A stretch of 64,000 nucleotides of DNA from an uncultured Muribaculaceae bacterium (GCA_905233915.1 CAJOFM010000001.1:124001-188000); one strand, 5' to 3'. Positions 8,813 through 17,331 are shown, numbered from the stretch's first letter. The notes: generated by a model from the letters alone, not told the origin. Program-made: numbers and translations.

Positions 8813-9766
8813 TTAACTATTAACTCTCGCAAGGGCTTTCTTGCAAATGCCCTCATGGCGGAGCACCATGTAGATGAGCAGCAGGTTCAACACCACGATC
8901 TCAAAGGCGAAATAGAGCCACGGCATGTTGATGGTGACTGCAATGAAGCAGGCGATGATGCGCGTGTTGAAGGTCAAGATGTTGGTGTACTTCATCAGCG
9001 GCAGGCTCAGCTTGCGGAAGTAGTCGCGGAACTCCTGTGAGGGAACGCCATTCTCGCCATACTTCTCGTTCAGGGCTGCACGCAGGCGCTGCATGTTGGG
9101 TGTCATGCGCTCCTGGTTGCTGGTGTAGCCCAGATAGAAAAACAGCGGCAGCTTGCTCCAGAAGTTGCGGCCCCACTCCAACTCGTGATACTGCTCACGC
9201 AGCTTGGCGGCACTCTCCAATTCACTGCCCTGACTGCCCTTGAGGAAGAACAGGTGGAACTGGCGGTAGCAATCGGCCATCGCAGCCTGCAGGGCATGGC
9301 TGGCGCCAGAGAGGATACCCAGAGCCCAAATCTGCCACTCGTGCTGTGCAAAATAGTGGGGGCCGGTAAGGCTATCGCCGAAGTCCAGTTCCCTGAACAC
9401 TAATGCAAAGCCGATGGCTGCGAACCACAGGTCACCGCTCACGCCGTCCAAGATGCGGCCCATGCGGGAATACTGCTGAGTCATGCGCGCCAGCTGGCCG
9501 TCGGCGCTGTCAAAGGTGTCGGCCCACGTGATGAGCAGCATGCCCACCCAATTGAGCCATGCCAGATACGGCTGGTGGAAATAGAGCATGATGCCACCCA
9601 CGACACCCATAAAGATGCTGGCCACGGTGATGGCGTTGGGGCTCACACCCAGTTTCTCGAACAGTTTTGCCCACAGGAAACCCAGGGGGCGATGAAAGTG
9701 CAGGTCAAACCACTCCTCGGTATCCGAGGACTTGAGTGAAGCCTGATATTCTTCTCGTAATGTCAT
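8813..9766 (-). CDS. CDP-alcohol phosphatidyltransferase family membrane enzyme
   Basis: Members transfer a phosphatidyl or similar group from a CDP-activated donor to an alcohol, forming phospholipid headgroups in the inner membrane. The 317 residues contain the signature D86-x2-D89-G-x2-A-R, eight residues, G103-x3-D107, with the final Asp at 112, one residue further than the usual D-x3-D. Several hydrophobic segments (about 45-65, 70-85, 113-125, and two near 265-305) fit a six-helix fold. The acceptor is not clear. Bacteroidetes use this family for phosphatidylinositol-phosphate and related lipids, but no inositol-phosphate synthase gene is in view. It lies 54 bases downstream of the ATP-grasp gene on the same strand, suggesting a two-gene unit. 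Confidence 0.82.
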   Translation of the reverse strand: MTLREEYQASLKSSDTEEWFDLHFHRPLGFLWAKLFEKLGVSPNAITVASIFMGVVGGIMLYFHQPYLAWLNWVGMLLITWADTFDSADGQLARMTQQYSRMGRILDGVSGDLWFAAIGFALVFRELDFGDSLTGPHYFAQHEWQIWALGILSGASHALQAAMADCYRQFHLFFLKGSQGSELESAAKLREQYHELEWGRNFWSKLPLFFYLGYTSNQERMTPNMQRLRAALNEKYGENGVPSQEFRDYFRKLSLPLMKYTNILTFNTRIIACFIAVTINMPWLYFAFEIVVLNLLLIYMVLRHEGICKKALARVNS

Positions 9767-9820
9767 GTTTTTCAGTTTCTTGTTTCTAATCCCTAGTTGA
9801 GGATTTCATCTATTAACTAA

Positions 9821-10690
9821 TTAAAGTCCCATGTGGGCCTTGGCGAGGGCCAGGACGGCCTTGGCAATGTGAGGTGCCGACTCGTTGCGGCACGGGGCAA
9901 AGCTGGGCCAATCGTTAAAGTCGATGATGCGGATAGTGCCGTCAGGGTCAACGATGCAGTCACCGCCATAGATGACGACGTTGAGTTCCTCGGCAGCGCG
10001 GGTGCAGATGTCCTTGAGCTCCTTGAGGTCGATGTCAATGCCCTGGCTATGGCCATTCACCTCTTCCCAGCCATACTTGCTGTGACCCTCGTCAAAGGGG
10101 TAGAACCAATAGAAGAACTGTGAGTCCTTCACACCATAGAACTTCACGAGGTCACCCGTGAGGTGCACGTTGATGACGGCACGGGTGATGCCACGGTAGA
10201 AGTATTCCTGCAGAACTTCCTGAGCCTCCTCGGGGTGGCGCACATAGCTCACGTCCTCCTTGTGCATGGCATGGAAGTCGCCGCGCTTGATCCAGCAGCT
10301 CTTGAAGCCAGCCTTCTTGAGCTGACCCTTGATGTTCTCGTTGGTGTTGACAATCAGGCTCTCGGGATAAGGGATGCCGTTGCCCAGCAGGATGCGCGTC
10401 ATGCGCTCGCGGGTGCAGTTCTCGATACCGTAGCCCGAGTTGACCACGAGCTTGCCGGCATCCTCGAGACGCTGCAACTTGGCAATGCTCTCACGCTCGC
10501 GGCACATGGCGAGCACGACAGGCTCCTCGATCTCCTGCTTGTTGAACTGTTCCTCGCTATAGACGTTGACCTGGCATCCGCGTTTGCGCAGTTGCTCAGC
10601 GACCAGGTTGAAGATGGCCGTGTCATTACCGATGTGGTTGGGGGAATAGGCCCCTGCGCGCATAACGCCCGCAATAGTGATATCTGCCAT
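9821..10690 (-). CDS. ATP-grasp-fold protein, probable carboxylate-amine or similar ligase
   Basis: A 289-residue cytoplasmic protein that I recognise only at fold level. The N-terminal part is Rossmann-like (MADITIAGVMRAGAY), and the C-terminal part has ATP-grasp features: the lysine segment SCWIKRGDFHAMHK at about 150-163, and the metal-binding end GTIRIIDFNDWPSFAPC at about 250-268, where Asp/Asn residues would bind Mg-ATP. These enzymes activate a carboxylate as acyl-phosphate for attack by an amine or thiol. The substrate cannot be inferred. Its downstream partner is a CDP-alcohol phosphatidyltransferase, which suggests a role in making or modifying a lipid headgroup. A TACCTTTG promoter box lies 43 bases upstream. 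Confidence 0.65.
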   Translation of the reverse strand: MADITIAGVMRAGAYSPNHIGNDTAIFNLVAEQLRKRGCQVNVYSEEQFNKQEIEEPVVLAMCRERESIAKLQRLEDAGKLVVNSGYGIENCTRERMTRILLGNGIPYPESLIVNTNENIKGQLKKAGFKSCWIKRGDFHAMHKEDVSYVRHPEEAQEVLQEYFYRGITRAVINVHLTGDLVKFYGVKDSQFFYWFYPFDEGHSKYGWEEVNGHSQGIDIDLKELKDICTRAAEELNVVIYGGDCIVDPDGTIRIIDFNDWPSFAPCRNESAPHIAKAVLALAKAHMGL

Positions 10691-10732
10691 TATCTTGCTT
10701 GACTTTAAAAGTGATTTTCAATAAACGGGTGG

Positions 10733-10740
10733 CAAAGGTA
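10733..10740 (-). promoter_or_regulatory. Promoter -7 box (TACCTTTG, minus strand)
   Basis: CAAAGGTA on the plus strand reads TACCTTTG on the minus strand, 42 bases before the ATP-grasp start at 10690. No clear -33 element is visible. Confidence 0.5.
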
Positions 10741-10786
10741 CTAAAAAAAAGACATTTCGCCACTAAAAATTCATAAAAATAGTAGT

Positions 10787-12226
10787 TTAGAGTTCCCCGA
10801 ACAGGTCGCACAGGAACGCACCGATCAATTCGCGGATACTAGGCTGGGAGCAGGTGAAATTGTTGACCAGCACGGCAAAAGCATAATGCGGTTCCTCGGC
10901 AGGATAGTAGCCCACATAGCACTGGACGTGACGCATACTGCCCGACTTGAGCACAATCTGCTCGCTCAAGGGGTTGGCCTTGAGCGTCTTTCCAGCGCGT
11001 CCCATCGCCTGGGGCATGAGGTCGCACAGGCGCACCCCGTCAAATGTGCGATGGGCCATCATCGAGAGCATATCGCCAAAGAAATTGACCGATGCCTTGT
11101 TGGACCTTGCCAGACCGCTACCGTCACGCATGAAGAGCGGATCGGTGTTAACGCCCTGGTTTTCGAGCCACCGCTTTACGGCAGCGACACCGATGGCGTC
11201 CAGGTCGGACGGCATGTTCTCAAACTCCTTTGTCGCCCAGTCACGGGCACCGATAGCCCTGAGCAGGGCGTGGGCAAACATATTGTCGCTGCGGTCCAGC
11301 AACGAGGTGATGATCTCGGTCAACTCGGGTGACTTGTGGATGACGAGCAACGAGCGCTCGGCATGGTCGACGCTGTCACGGGCATTCAATTCCTGCCTGT
11401 ACTGGATGCCGTTATTCCTAAGGGCGCGCTCCACGCTATCGACCAGCATGGGTGCAGGCGTGGGGTTGGCATAGGTGTCACGGTAGGTCTTAGCGCCAGT
11501 ATCGCCAGTGAGCACCAGGGCGGGCACGCTATAGTCCATATAGGGCGTGATGGAATTGCGCCCGCGGTTGGAACGGCAACGGCTGATAATCTTCAATCCG
11601 GGAACAGGAGGAGTGATGGACGAGGAGGAAACACGACCGCGGGAATCCATCGTGAAGGATGCCGTCATGAGGTTGTCATGGAAACTGAGGCCATGAACGG
11701 CGGCGCCATAGTCATAGGCCAGGTCTCCCACATCCCAGGCCAAGTCATAATAGGGATAGCAATAGTAGCTGTCATCACCAATGACAGCGCCCTCGATGGT
11801 GTGGATACCGCGGGCACGCAGGGCAGAAATAATCTCATCGACGATATTGGCCTGGCATGGCAGGAACACCGAGCCGATGGTGGGATCGCCCAAACCACGG
11901 ATCACGATGTTACCCTTGAAGGTGCCGTCAACGAGCTCGCCATCGAGATATACCGGCGTCTCAAAACGGAAGTGGGGTCCCAACAGTCCCAGGGCGGCCG
12001 AGGAAACCACCGTCTTCATCGTCGAAGCGGTGATATTGGCCTGTTCTGGACGATAACTGCCGATGCTCTTGGCGGAATCCAAGTCAATGACCTGCACACC
12101 CACCGAGGCGTAACGCAGGACGCTGTTGGAGATGAATTTATCAATGGCGCCTTGAGGCGTGAGGGCTGTAAGTTGCAGGATGGCAACCATTGCCAGCAGT
12201 ATTGAAATAGCGGTTCTTTTCATCAT
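10787..12226 (-). CDS. dacB: D-alanyl-D-alanine carboxypeptidase/endopeptidase, PBP4 (DacB) type
   Basis: A periplasmic penicillin-binding protein that trims or cleaves peptidoglycan cross-links. From the chosen start it has 479 residues with a signal peptide (MMKRTAISILLAMVAILQL). All three serine-acyltransferase motifs are visible: SxxK as S68-T-M-K71, SxN as S-D-N in RSDNMFAHALL, and KSG near the C-terminus (VLKSGSMRH). The large insert between SxxK and SxN is typical of class C PBP4. The ATG at 12226 was preferred to an upstream in-frame ATG at 12259 because the latter overlaps the preceding gene and buries the signal peptide. The small HExxH gene ends 13 bases upstream, so the two probably form an operon. 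Confidence 0.9.
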   Translation of the reverse strand: MMKRTAISILLAMVAILQLTALTPQGAIDKFISNSVLRYASVGVQVIDLDSAKSIGSYRPEQANITASTMKTVVSSAALGLLGPHFRFETPVYLDGELVDGTFKGNIVIRGLGDPTIGSVFLPCQANIVDEIISALRARGIHTIEGAVIGDDSYYCYPYYDLAWDVGDLAYDYGAAVHGLSFHDNLMTASFTMDSRGRVSSSSITPPVPGLKIISRCRSNRGRNSITPYMDYSVPALVLTGDTGAKTYRDTYANPTPAPMLVDSVERALRNNGIQYRQELNARDSVDHAERSLLVIHKSPELTEIITSLLDRSDNMFAHALLRAIGARDWATKEFENMPSDLDAIGVAAVKRWLENQGVNTDPLFMRDGSGLARSNKASVNFFGDMLSMMAHRTFDGVRLCDLMPQAMGRAGKTLKANPLSEQIVLKSGSMRHVQCYVGYYPAEEPHYAFAVLVNNFTCSQPSIRELIGAFLCDLFGEL

Positions 12227-12239
12227 TGTAAATGAGATT

Positions 12240-12575
12240 TTATCGTTTGTAGGACGCACGTCTCATGTAACGGCGCCACGCGTAATGGGGGCGAGAGTGC
12301 AGATAATCGAGATTGCGCTGGTTGGCATAGGCCTCGCGCTCAAACGAGATATTGCGGTAGGCATTGCCACGCATGGGAAGCCTCACCAGCCACTCCATGA
12401 AGTAGGCCAGATAGAAGAAGACGAACAACATCTCGCGCTGCTGCGCCGTGTGGATGCGCTCATGGTTCATCAGTTCGTTGCTGATGTACACCCCATGATG
12501 GACAAAAAGAACTCCCAGCAGATTAACCGCCGAGAAGCCACGGAAGGGCAATATCGAAGTCCGCACAATTTTCAC
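12240..12575 (-). CDS. Small membrane-associated protein with HExxH-like motif
   Basis: A protein of 111 residues when started at the GTG at 12575 (VKIVRTSILPFRGFSAVNL). It contains NHERIHTAQQ, an HExxH zinc motif, then a hydrophobic helix (EMLFVFFYLAYFMEWLVRL) and, about 30 residues on, ISFEREAYANQ, whose glutamate could be the third zinc ligand. This arrangement resembles a minimal gluzincin, but I know of no established function. The GTG start was chosen because homologues I recall begin MKIIR...PF+GF, and an upstream ATG at 12647 would add unconserved residues spanning the promoter box. It precedes the DacB-like gene by 13 bases, hinting at a cell-wall role. Confidence 0.65.
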   Translation of the reverse strand: MKIVRTSILPFRGFSAVNLLGVLFVHHGVYISNELMNHERIHTAQQREMLFVFFYLAYFMEWLVRLPMRGNAYRNISFEREAYANQRNLDYLHSRPHYAWRRYMRRASYKR

Positions 12576-12580
12576 CGGTG

Positions 12581-12588
12581 CAAAGGTA
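12581..12588 (-). promoter_or_regulatory. Promoter -7 box (TACCTTTG, minus strand) abutting a GTG start
   Basis: The box ends 5 bases before the GTG at 12575, so the transcript would be essentially leaderless if the box is used. No clear -33 element was found. Confidence 0.45.
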
Positions 12589-12681
12589 CAATAATATTTG
12601 CAATTATCACACCATGGCACACCGACAACATCGCCATCGCCAATCATTTATCGTATAAAAAAACTCTTTTTCTTGCTAATT

Positions 12682-12715
12682 TTTGTTGCAAAATTACTAA
12701 AATGCCTTATCTTTG
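12682..12715 (+). promoter_or_regulatory. Promoter (TTTTGTTG ... TATCTTTG)
   Basis: TTTG/TTG at 12682-12688 and TATCTTTG at 12708-12715 are 19 bases apart (counted from the TTG), a near-consensus Bacteroidetes promoter. The ATG at 12749 is 33 bases downstream. Confidence 0.75.
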
Positions 12716-12748
12716 CCGAATAATTAACAATTTTGACCCTATAAGATC

Positions 12749-13324
12749 ATGGAACGTGCGATAAAAGCCTTGTTATTAGCATTGCTGTATGTGGTAGCAG
12801 TATCGGTGATGGAGCTTTTCGGTTTCTATCATCCGGTCTTTTGGACCTATAGTGCTGTTTTGGCCTCGGTGGCTGCCGCATGGCCCTACTATAAACTGTG
12901 CCAACGCTTTCCGCTCCCCGGATTGGCCATCTTGTGCGCCGTGCTGTTGCTGCTGCTCAACTTGCTGGTCGGCCAGGGCCATGAGTACTTTGCAATAGGC
13001 TGTATCGGCTTTGGATGCATTGCCGAGGTGCTGCGCAAGATCTTTGGAAACTACCGTGGCCGCACGGGCGTGATTGCCAGCTATGCCGCCATGTCGTTGA
13101 TTCCGTTCAGCAAGAGTATCGTCCTGTGGAAAGACTATGACGCCACCTTGGAATTGATTATCAGCAGGATGGGTGACATCTATGCCGCTGTGAGGGGTTA
13201 CATGCTTTCCAGGTACATGGCTATCGGAATGGTCATCCTGACGCTCATTCTCGCAGTGCTGACCATGTGGATCCTCACCCGCAATTGGCACCCGCGTGAC
13301 GACTATCACCTTATCATCGAGTGA
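12749..13324 (+). CDS. Probable MptD-family ECF transporter S component
   Basis: A 191-residue, very hydrophobic protein with about five to six membrane helices (about 5-25, 30-48, 55-75, 78-90, 105-125, 155-178). Its overall pattern, with the basic loop IFGNYRGRTGVIASYA in the middle, resembles the MptD/Trep_Strep group of putative energy-coupling-factor substrate-binding subunits. S components need an ATPase/EcfT module, which is not nearby, so it would have to use a shared module encoded elsewhere, or the family call is wrong. It stands alone, with a near-consensus promoter and a strong terminator downstream. The substrate cannot be predicted. Confidence 0.5.
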   Translation: MERAIKALLLALLYVVAVSVMELFGFYHPVFWTYSAVLASVAAAWPYYKLCQRFPLPGLAILCAVLLLLLNLLVGQGHEYFAIGCIGFGCIAEVLRKIFGNYRGRTGVIASYAAMSLIPFSKSIVLWKDYDATLELIISRMGDIYAAVRGYMLSRYMAIGMVILTLILAVLTMWILTRNWHPRDDYHLIIE

Positions 13325-13372
13325 TTTTTTCAAGAAAACACAAGGATTGATTATCCATAAAGGGATATATTG

Positions 13373-13403
13373 CAGGGGACCCCGAAACAAGGGTCCCCTG
13401 TTT
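13373..13403 (+). terminator. Terminator after the S-component gene
   Basis: A perfect 10-base stem (CAGGGGACCC at 13373-13382, complement at 13391-13400) with an 8-base loop, followed by TTT. It lies between convergent genes and may serve both. Confidence 0.85.
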
Positions 13404-13408
13404 AATTG

Positions 13409-14524
13409 CTAAGCGTTTTTGGGAAAGACGATGCGCATCACGGCTTGGGAGACGCGCTCGAGGGTTGCGTCGGTATCCATTGCAAGGTCAAGCGGCAACC
13501 CGTCACTCACGGCAGCAGCCTTTATGAGGTTCCCAGCCTCGGGGTCAAAGTCCCGGTCCACCCTGCCACACACTGCAGCCACGGGAATTCCGCGGTCATT
13601 CGCCATCTTGATAACACAACCAGGCCCCTTGCCCATAAGCGTTTGTCTGTCAAGACAGCCCTCGCCCGTGATAACCAAGTCGGCACCATCAAGAGCGGCA
13701 TCCATACCATTCTGGGCAAGCACGTAGGGCGCACCTGGCAGCAATTCGCAATCCAGCAGATGCATCATCAGTGCGGGAATGCCACCCGCGGCGCCACAAC
13801 CCGGCGTGTCGGCGATCTCACTTCCCACAATCCGGGCAACGTTTAGCATGCCGAGTTCCAGACTCTCGACCTGCTCGGGGGAAGCCCCTTTCTGCGGCGC
13901 ATAAATCCTTGCAGAGCCCCGTTCTCCGCACAAGGGGTTGTTCACATCGGTCAACAAGGTGAAACGGCAATCGCGCACAGTCTGCGGAATGCCGAAGGTT
14001 TCAATCCGTGCAATCTTGTCCAGAGATTCGCCATTGGGAAACAGGTAGCGCCCATCAGCATCATGAAATTCCGCACCCAAGGCACACATGATGCCCATCG
14101 CCGCATCACATGTCGCCGAGCCACCCAGGCCCAGGACAATGTGCCGGCTACCCCGCTCCATCGCGTCACGCATCAGCATGCCAGTGCCTAATGAGGTCGC
14201 ATGCACCACGTCGCGCTGGTTGGCCGGCAACAGGGCCAGTCCGCTCGCTGCGGCCACCTCGATCAATGCCGTGCCGTCATCACACAGGAAATACTGAGCC
14301 GAGACCGGGTCCAGGTGCAGCAAAGGTCCCATCGTGGGTGCTGTCACCCACTGGCCTGCCCGTGTTGCCGCAAGCACAGCCGTTGTCCCATCACCTCCAT
14401 CGGCAACGGGCACACACACCACATCCAGCCCCTCGCAATCGCTCAGGGCCTGACGTGCGGCATCGTTAAGTTGCTGGGCTGTAGCCGAGCCTTTGAATTT
14501 GTCAAACGCAAGTACAACCTTCAT
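13409..14524 (-). CDS. Glycerate kinase (GlxK/GarK family)
   Basis: Phosphorylates glycerate with ATP to feed phosphoglycerate into glycolysis. The 371 residues show the family N-terminus MKVVLAFDKFKGSATAQQL with its KGS-T motif, VPVADGGDGT at about 40-50, GLGGSATCDAAMGI, and ADLVITGEGCLDRQTLMGKG near the C-terminus. The ATG at 14524 overlaps the TGA of the upstream coiled-coil lipoprotein gene by one base (TGATG), which indicates translational coupling. The preceding in-frame TTG was not used. The pairing with a lipoprotein is not obviously metabolic and may be only positional. The 2- versus 3-glycerate specificity cannot be read from the sequence. Confidence 0.92.
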   Translation of the reverse strand: MKVVLAFDKFKGSATAQQLNDAARQALSDCEGLDVVCVPVADGGDGTTAVLAATRAGQWVTAPTMGPLLHLDPVSAQYFLCDDGTALIEVAAASGLALLPANQRDVVHATSLGTGMLMRDAMERGSRHIVLGLGGSATCDAAMGIMCALGAEFHDADGRYLFPNGESLDKIARIETFGIPQTVRDCRFTLLTDVNNPLCGERGSARIYAPQKGASPEQVESLELGMLNVARIVGSEIADTPGCGAAGGIPALMMHLLDCELLPGAPYVLAQNGMDAALDGADLVITGEGCLDRQTLMGKGPGCVIKMANDRGIPVAAVCGRVDRDFDPEAGNLIKAAAVSDGLPLDLAMDTDATLERVSQAVMRIVFPKNA

Positions 14525-15411
14525 CAATCCACCTTAACAACCAGGAAATTGGACTTCTCCCAAAAACGGCTGGGGTTGGTGATGAGAAGGGTTTTGACGT
14601 TGCCATGATCCACAATCTGGTAAGAATCCTTGGGATGCGAGGTCATGAGCTCAGCCTTGTTGCTGTGCAGGGGTATCTCGTTCAGGGTGCGGCGGTCGGC
14701 CTTGGTGAAATAGGACATCTCATAGTCACCCTGCAAAATCTTGGTCTTGCGCAGGAAACCCGTCTCGATGATCTTGTTTTCCTTGAGCTCCTTCTTAGAA
14801 CCCACCACATAATAGCAAGCGTTGAGGTTGTTAATCTCGTTGGTAAGGTGCTTGGACTCTTCCTGGGCTGCCTCCTTTTCCTTGACAACGGCCTTGTTGA
14901 CAGTATTGAGCGAGTCAACGCTCTGGTTCAGGTTCTTAATCTGGATATGGGCTGCAGCCAATTGGTCAGTCAAGGAGTTAATCGTCTTCTGCTGGTCCTC
15001 GAGTTGAGCCTTGAGGGTGGCAATCGACTTCTGCATCGATTCGTTATAGTTGGTGGACTGCTTGAGGCGCTTCTCCAAGTCAGCCAGCCTCTGCTTGTGC
15101 TTGTTCAACGACTGCTGGATGAGCACGATGTCGTCGCGCAGCTGTTTCTTGCGGTCGGGCGTCTCGCCATTCAGGTCATTAACCGATACGATGTCCTGGA
15201 TTTCCTTGATTTGTGCCATGCCGTCGGCAATGTCGCCCATGAGTTGCACGAGGCTGTCTTTCTCGGCGTTGGCCGTGTTGATAGAATCCTGCAAAACGGC
15301 ATTGATGGAATCCTGTCGCATTGCGTCCTGTTCCAACTGGTTGCTGCGTTGGCAGGCTGGCATAATGGCCAAACCTATCATAAACCAAACGAAATAAGCG
15401 ATCTTTTTCAT
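14524..15411 (-). CDS. Coiled-coil lipoprotein of unknown function
   Basis: A 295-residue protein with a lipoprotein signal ending in the lipobox IMPAC (Cys20), then a long heptad-patterned region (about 25-200: repeated LNKHKQRLADLEKRLKQ-like segments) predicting an extended coiled coil. The C-terminal globular part (about 200-295, YYVVGSKKELKENKI and HPKDSYQIVD) is one I have seen in Bacteroidales hypothetical lipoproteins. A relation to the collagen-binding Cbp1-type adhesins is possible on size and layout, but I cannot confirm it. It likely sits in the outer membrane, projecting a rod. It overlaps the glycerate kinase start by one base and is the first gene of that pair. Confidence 0.7.
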   Translation of the reverse strand: MKKIAYFVWFMIGLAIMPACQRSNQLEQDAMRQDSINAVLQDSINTANAEKDSLVQLMGDIADGMAQIKEIQDIVSVNDLNGETPDRKKQLRDDIVLIQQSLNKHKQRLADLEKRLKQSTNYNESMQKSIATLKAQLEDQQKTINSLTDQLAAAHIQIKNLNQSVDSLNTVNKAVVKEKEAAQEESKHLTNEINNLNACYYVVGSKKELKENKIIETGFLRKTKILQGDYEMSYFTKADRRTLNEIPLHSNKAELMTSHPKDSYQIVDHGNVKTLLITNPSRFWEKSNFLVVKVD

Positions 15412-15466
15412 ATCTTATGCTTTTTAGTTGTTGTCTTGACTTATAAGTGCAATATCTTAAATCAAA

Positions 15467-16207
15467 TCATGATGATACTTTAGCGTTCTTGCCCTTGAAG
15501 GCGGCATACTTATCGACCTTGGCCGTCTCAACGGGCGGGCAGCCGGCAACGACGATCACTATCTCGCCGCGGGGAGCGTTGGCTGTAAAATGCTCCACCA
15601 GTTCTCCCAATGTGCCGTTATGGGTCGTGTTGTGCAGTTTGCTGATTTCACGCACCACACTGGCCTCACGGTCAGCGCCAAACACCTCGGCAAACTGTTG
15701 CAGGGTCTTCAACAATCTAACCGGAGACTCGTAGAAAACCATTGTCAAGGGTTCGCTCTTGAGCTGCTCAAGCCGCGTGGCACGCCCCTTCTTGGGCGGC
15801 AGGAAGCCCTCAAACACAAAGCGGTCACAGGGCAGTCCAGAATTGACCAGAGCGGGGACAAATGCAGTGGCTCCAGGCAAAGTCTCGACCTCGATGCCCT
15901 GACGACGGCACTCACGCGATAGCAGGAAACCCGGATCGCTGATGCCTGGTGTTCCTGCGTCACTGATGAGCGCCATCACTGCCCCACCCTGCAACTGGCT
16001 CACCACAGCACTGGCGGCTTCATGCTCGTTGAACTTGTGGTGGCTGCGCATGGGCGTGGTGATGCCGAAGTGCTTGAGCAACACGCCGCTGGTGCGGGTA
16101 TCCTCGGCAAGAACGGTATCCACCGTCTTGAGCACCTCGATGGCCCGTGGCGTCATGTCGCCAAGGTTACCGACAGGCGTAGGCACTATGTAGAGCTTGC
16201 CCGGCAT
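15467..16207 (-). CDS. rsmI: 16S rRNA (cytidine-1402-2'-O)-methyltransferase
   Basis: RsmI 2'-O-methylates C1402 of 16S rRNA in the ribosomal P site, using S-adenosylmethionine. The 246 residues show the family start LYIVPTPVGNLGDMTPRA, the glycine-rich EDTRTSGVLLKHF, the SDAGTPGISDPG loop at about 83-94, and the FEGFLPPKKG and YESPVRL stretches. It is slightly shorter than E. coli RsmI because the C-terminal extension is short. It begins 4 bases after the stop of the acidic Pro-rich protein gene, so the two are probably translated from one message. The start MPGKLYIVPTP needs no adjustment. Confidence 0.95.
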   Translation of the reverse strand: MPGKLYIVPTPVGNLGDMTPRAIEVLKTVDTVLAEDTRTSGVLLKHFGITTPMRSHHKFNEHEAASAVVSQLQGGAVMALISDAGTPGISDPGFLLSRECRRQGIEVETLPGATAFVPALVNSGLPCDRFVFEGFLPPKKGRATRLEQLKSEPLTMVFYESPVRLLKTLQQFAEVFGADREASVVREISKLHNTTHNGTLGELVEHFTANAPRGEIVIVVAGCPPVETAKVDKYAAFKGKNAKVSS

Positions 16208-16211
16208 TCAA

Positions 16212-17171
16212 TCACTGCTGGAAATGGTTGTACACGATGGCCATGAAGTCCTTGACCACCTCATTATCACGGTCCCAGTGCAACTGGCTGTAGAAGTATA
16301 ACTCAGCGTTGCCATAGGAATTCATCACCTCGATATGCTCAATGGCGGTGTCCATCGCATTGGCGCTGCCCGCAAACAGCTCACGCTGGAAACGGAAGCG
16401 GTCATTGAGCGAGAAAGCCTTGCGGATGTCACGCGAGAGGTGACGCTGCAGCTTCTCGTCAACGCGCATGGGACCAGCAGGGGCCTCGGTGGCAATGGGA
16501 ATGTCGGTGGGTACGGGCGGAACGGGCATCTCGTCCTCAGGTTCAGGAACAGAGTCGTCCTCGGCCTCAATGAATTCGACAGAGATGTCAGGCAGGTTAC
16601 GGTCATCCTCGGGTACAATATCGGGGTCAGGATCAGGCAACGGCTCGTCGCTGGTGTCAACAGGACCGCGGAAGACCGGCGGTTGCACCGTGGGAGCGGC
16701 AGGGGGCGTCACGGGTTGAGGCGTGGGGTCCTCGTCGGGAGCCTCAATAAACTCAACGGTAATGTCCTCATCAGGCTCACGGTCAGCGACAGGCACCTGT
16801 TGGGGATCCTCATGCCGAGGTTCCTCATAGTTCAAGGCAAAGACTTCCTTAAACTCCTCGCCATTATCATGTTGCCATGTCTCATCGGCATCATAATCGT
16901 CCTCGGGCAGGCCCTTTTCGACAGGCTCAGGCTCGGGGTCGGATTTGGGCTCCGGTTCCGGCTGCTGTTCGGGTTCTGCCGGCTCGGCTGGAGCAGGCTG
17001 AGCTGCGAGTTCGATGCCACACATCTCGGCCAGTTCCCGCACCTTGCGGTGCATCTTATTGGTGATAACCTCGGGCGTATTCTCTTCTCCCAATCGGCGT
17101 GTAACGAGCATCAAGCCCTCTATCTCATAGACATGAGACAGCATTTTCTCTATCTCGATATTCATAATCAT
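16212..17171 (-). CDS. Acidic, proline-rich protein with conserved ends, upstream of rsmI
   Basis: A 319-residue protein with no signal peptide. The N-terminus (about 1-55) is helical (MLSHVYEIEGLMLVTRRL), the centre (about 56-230) is a low-complexity linker of Pro, Glu and Asp containing two similar blocks (DITVEFIEAPDEDP and DISVEFIEAEDDS), and the C-terminus (about 235-319) is a compact helical domain (KAFSLNDRFRFQRELFAGS and later VVKDFMAIVYNHF). I recognise the C-terminal pattern from unnamed Bacteroidales proteins but know no function. Its very tight spacing to rsmI (4 bases) suggests a shared transcript. The first or third Met (17171 or 17165) could be the start. Confidence 0.6.
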   Translation of the reverse strand: MIMNIEIEKMLSHVYEIEGLMLVTRRLGEENTPEVITNKMHRKVRELAEMCGIELAAQPAPAEPAEPEQQPEPEPKSDPEPEPVEKGLPEDDYDADETWQHDNGEEFKEVFALNYEEPRHEDPQQVPVADREPDEDITVEFIEAPDEDPTPQPVTPPAAPTVQPPVFRGPVDTSDEPLPDPDPDIVPEDDRNLPDISVEFIEAEDDSVPEPEDEMPVPPVPTDIPIATEAPAGPMRVDEKLQRHLSRDIRKAFSLNDRFRFQRELFAGSANAMDTAIEHIEVMNSYGNAELYFYSQLHWDRDNEVVKDFMAIVYNHFQQ

Positions 17172-17298
17172 CTGTTATCTTGTTGCTTAGCGACTTCTCG
17201 CCAAGGATTTGCCTTACATTTAACGTGCAAGTTTACGAACTTTTTTTGGAACACCAACAATTTTACATAAAAAAAACCTTAATGGGCCTGTGCAAAAA

Positions 17299-17331
17299 AG
17301 GCCGCGTTAACGGGTGGACGTTAACGCGGCC
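17299..17331 (-). terminator. Terminator of the malQ-pulA operon
   Basis: A perfect 13-base inverted repeat (17300-17312 and 17319-17331, GGCCGCGTTAACG) with a 6-base loop is followed on the minus strand by six T. It sits just past the pullulanase stop. Confidence 0.9.
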
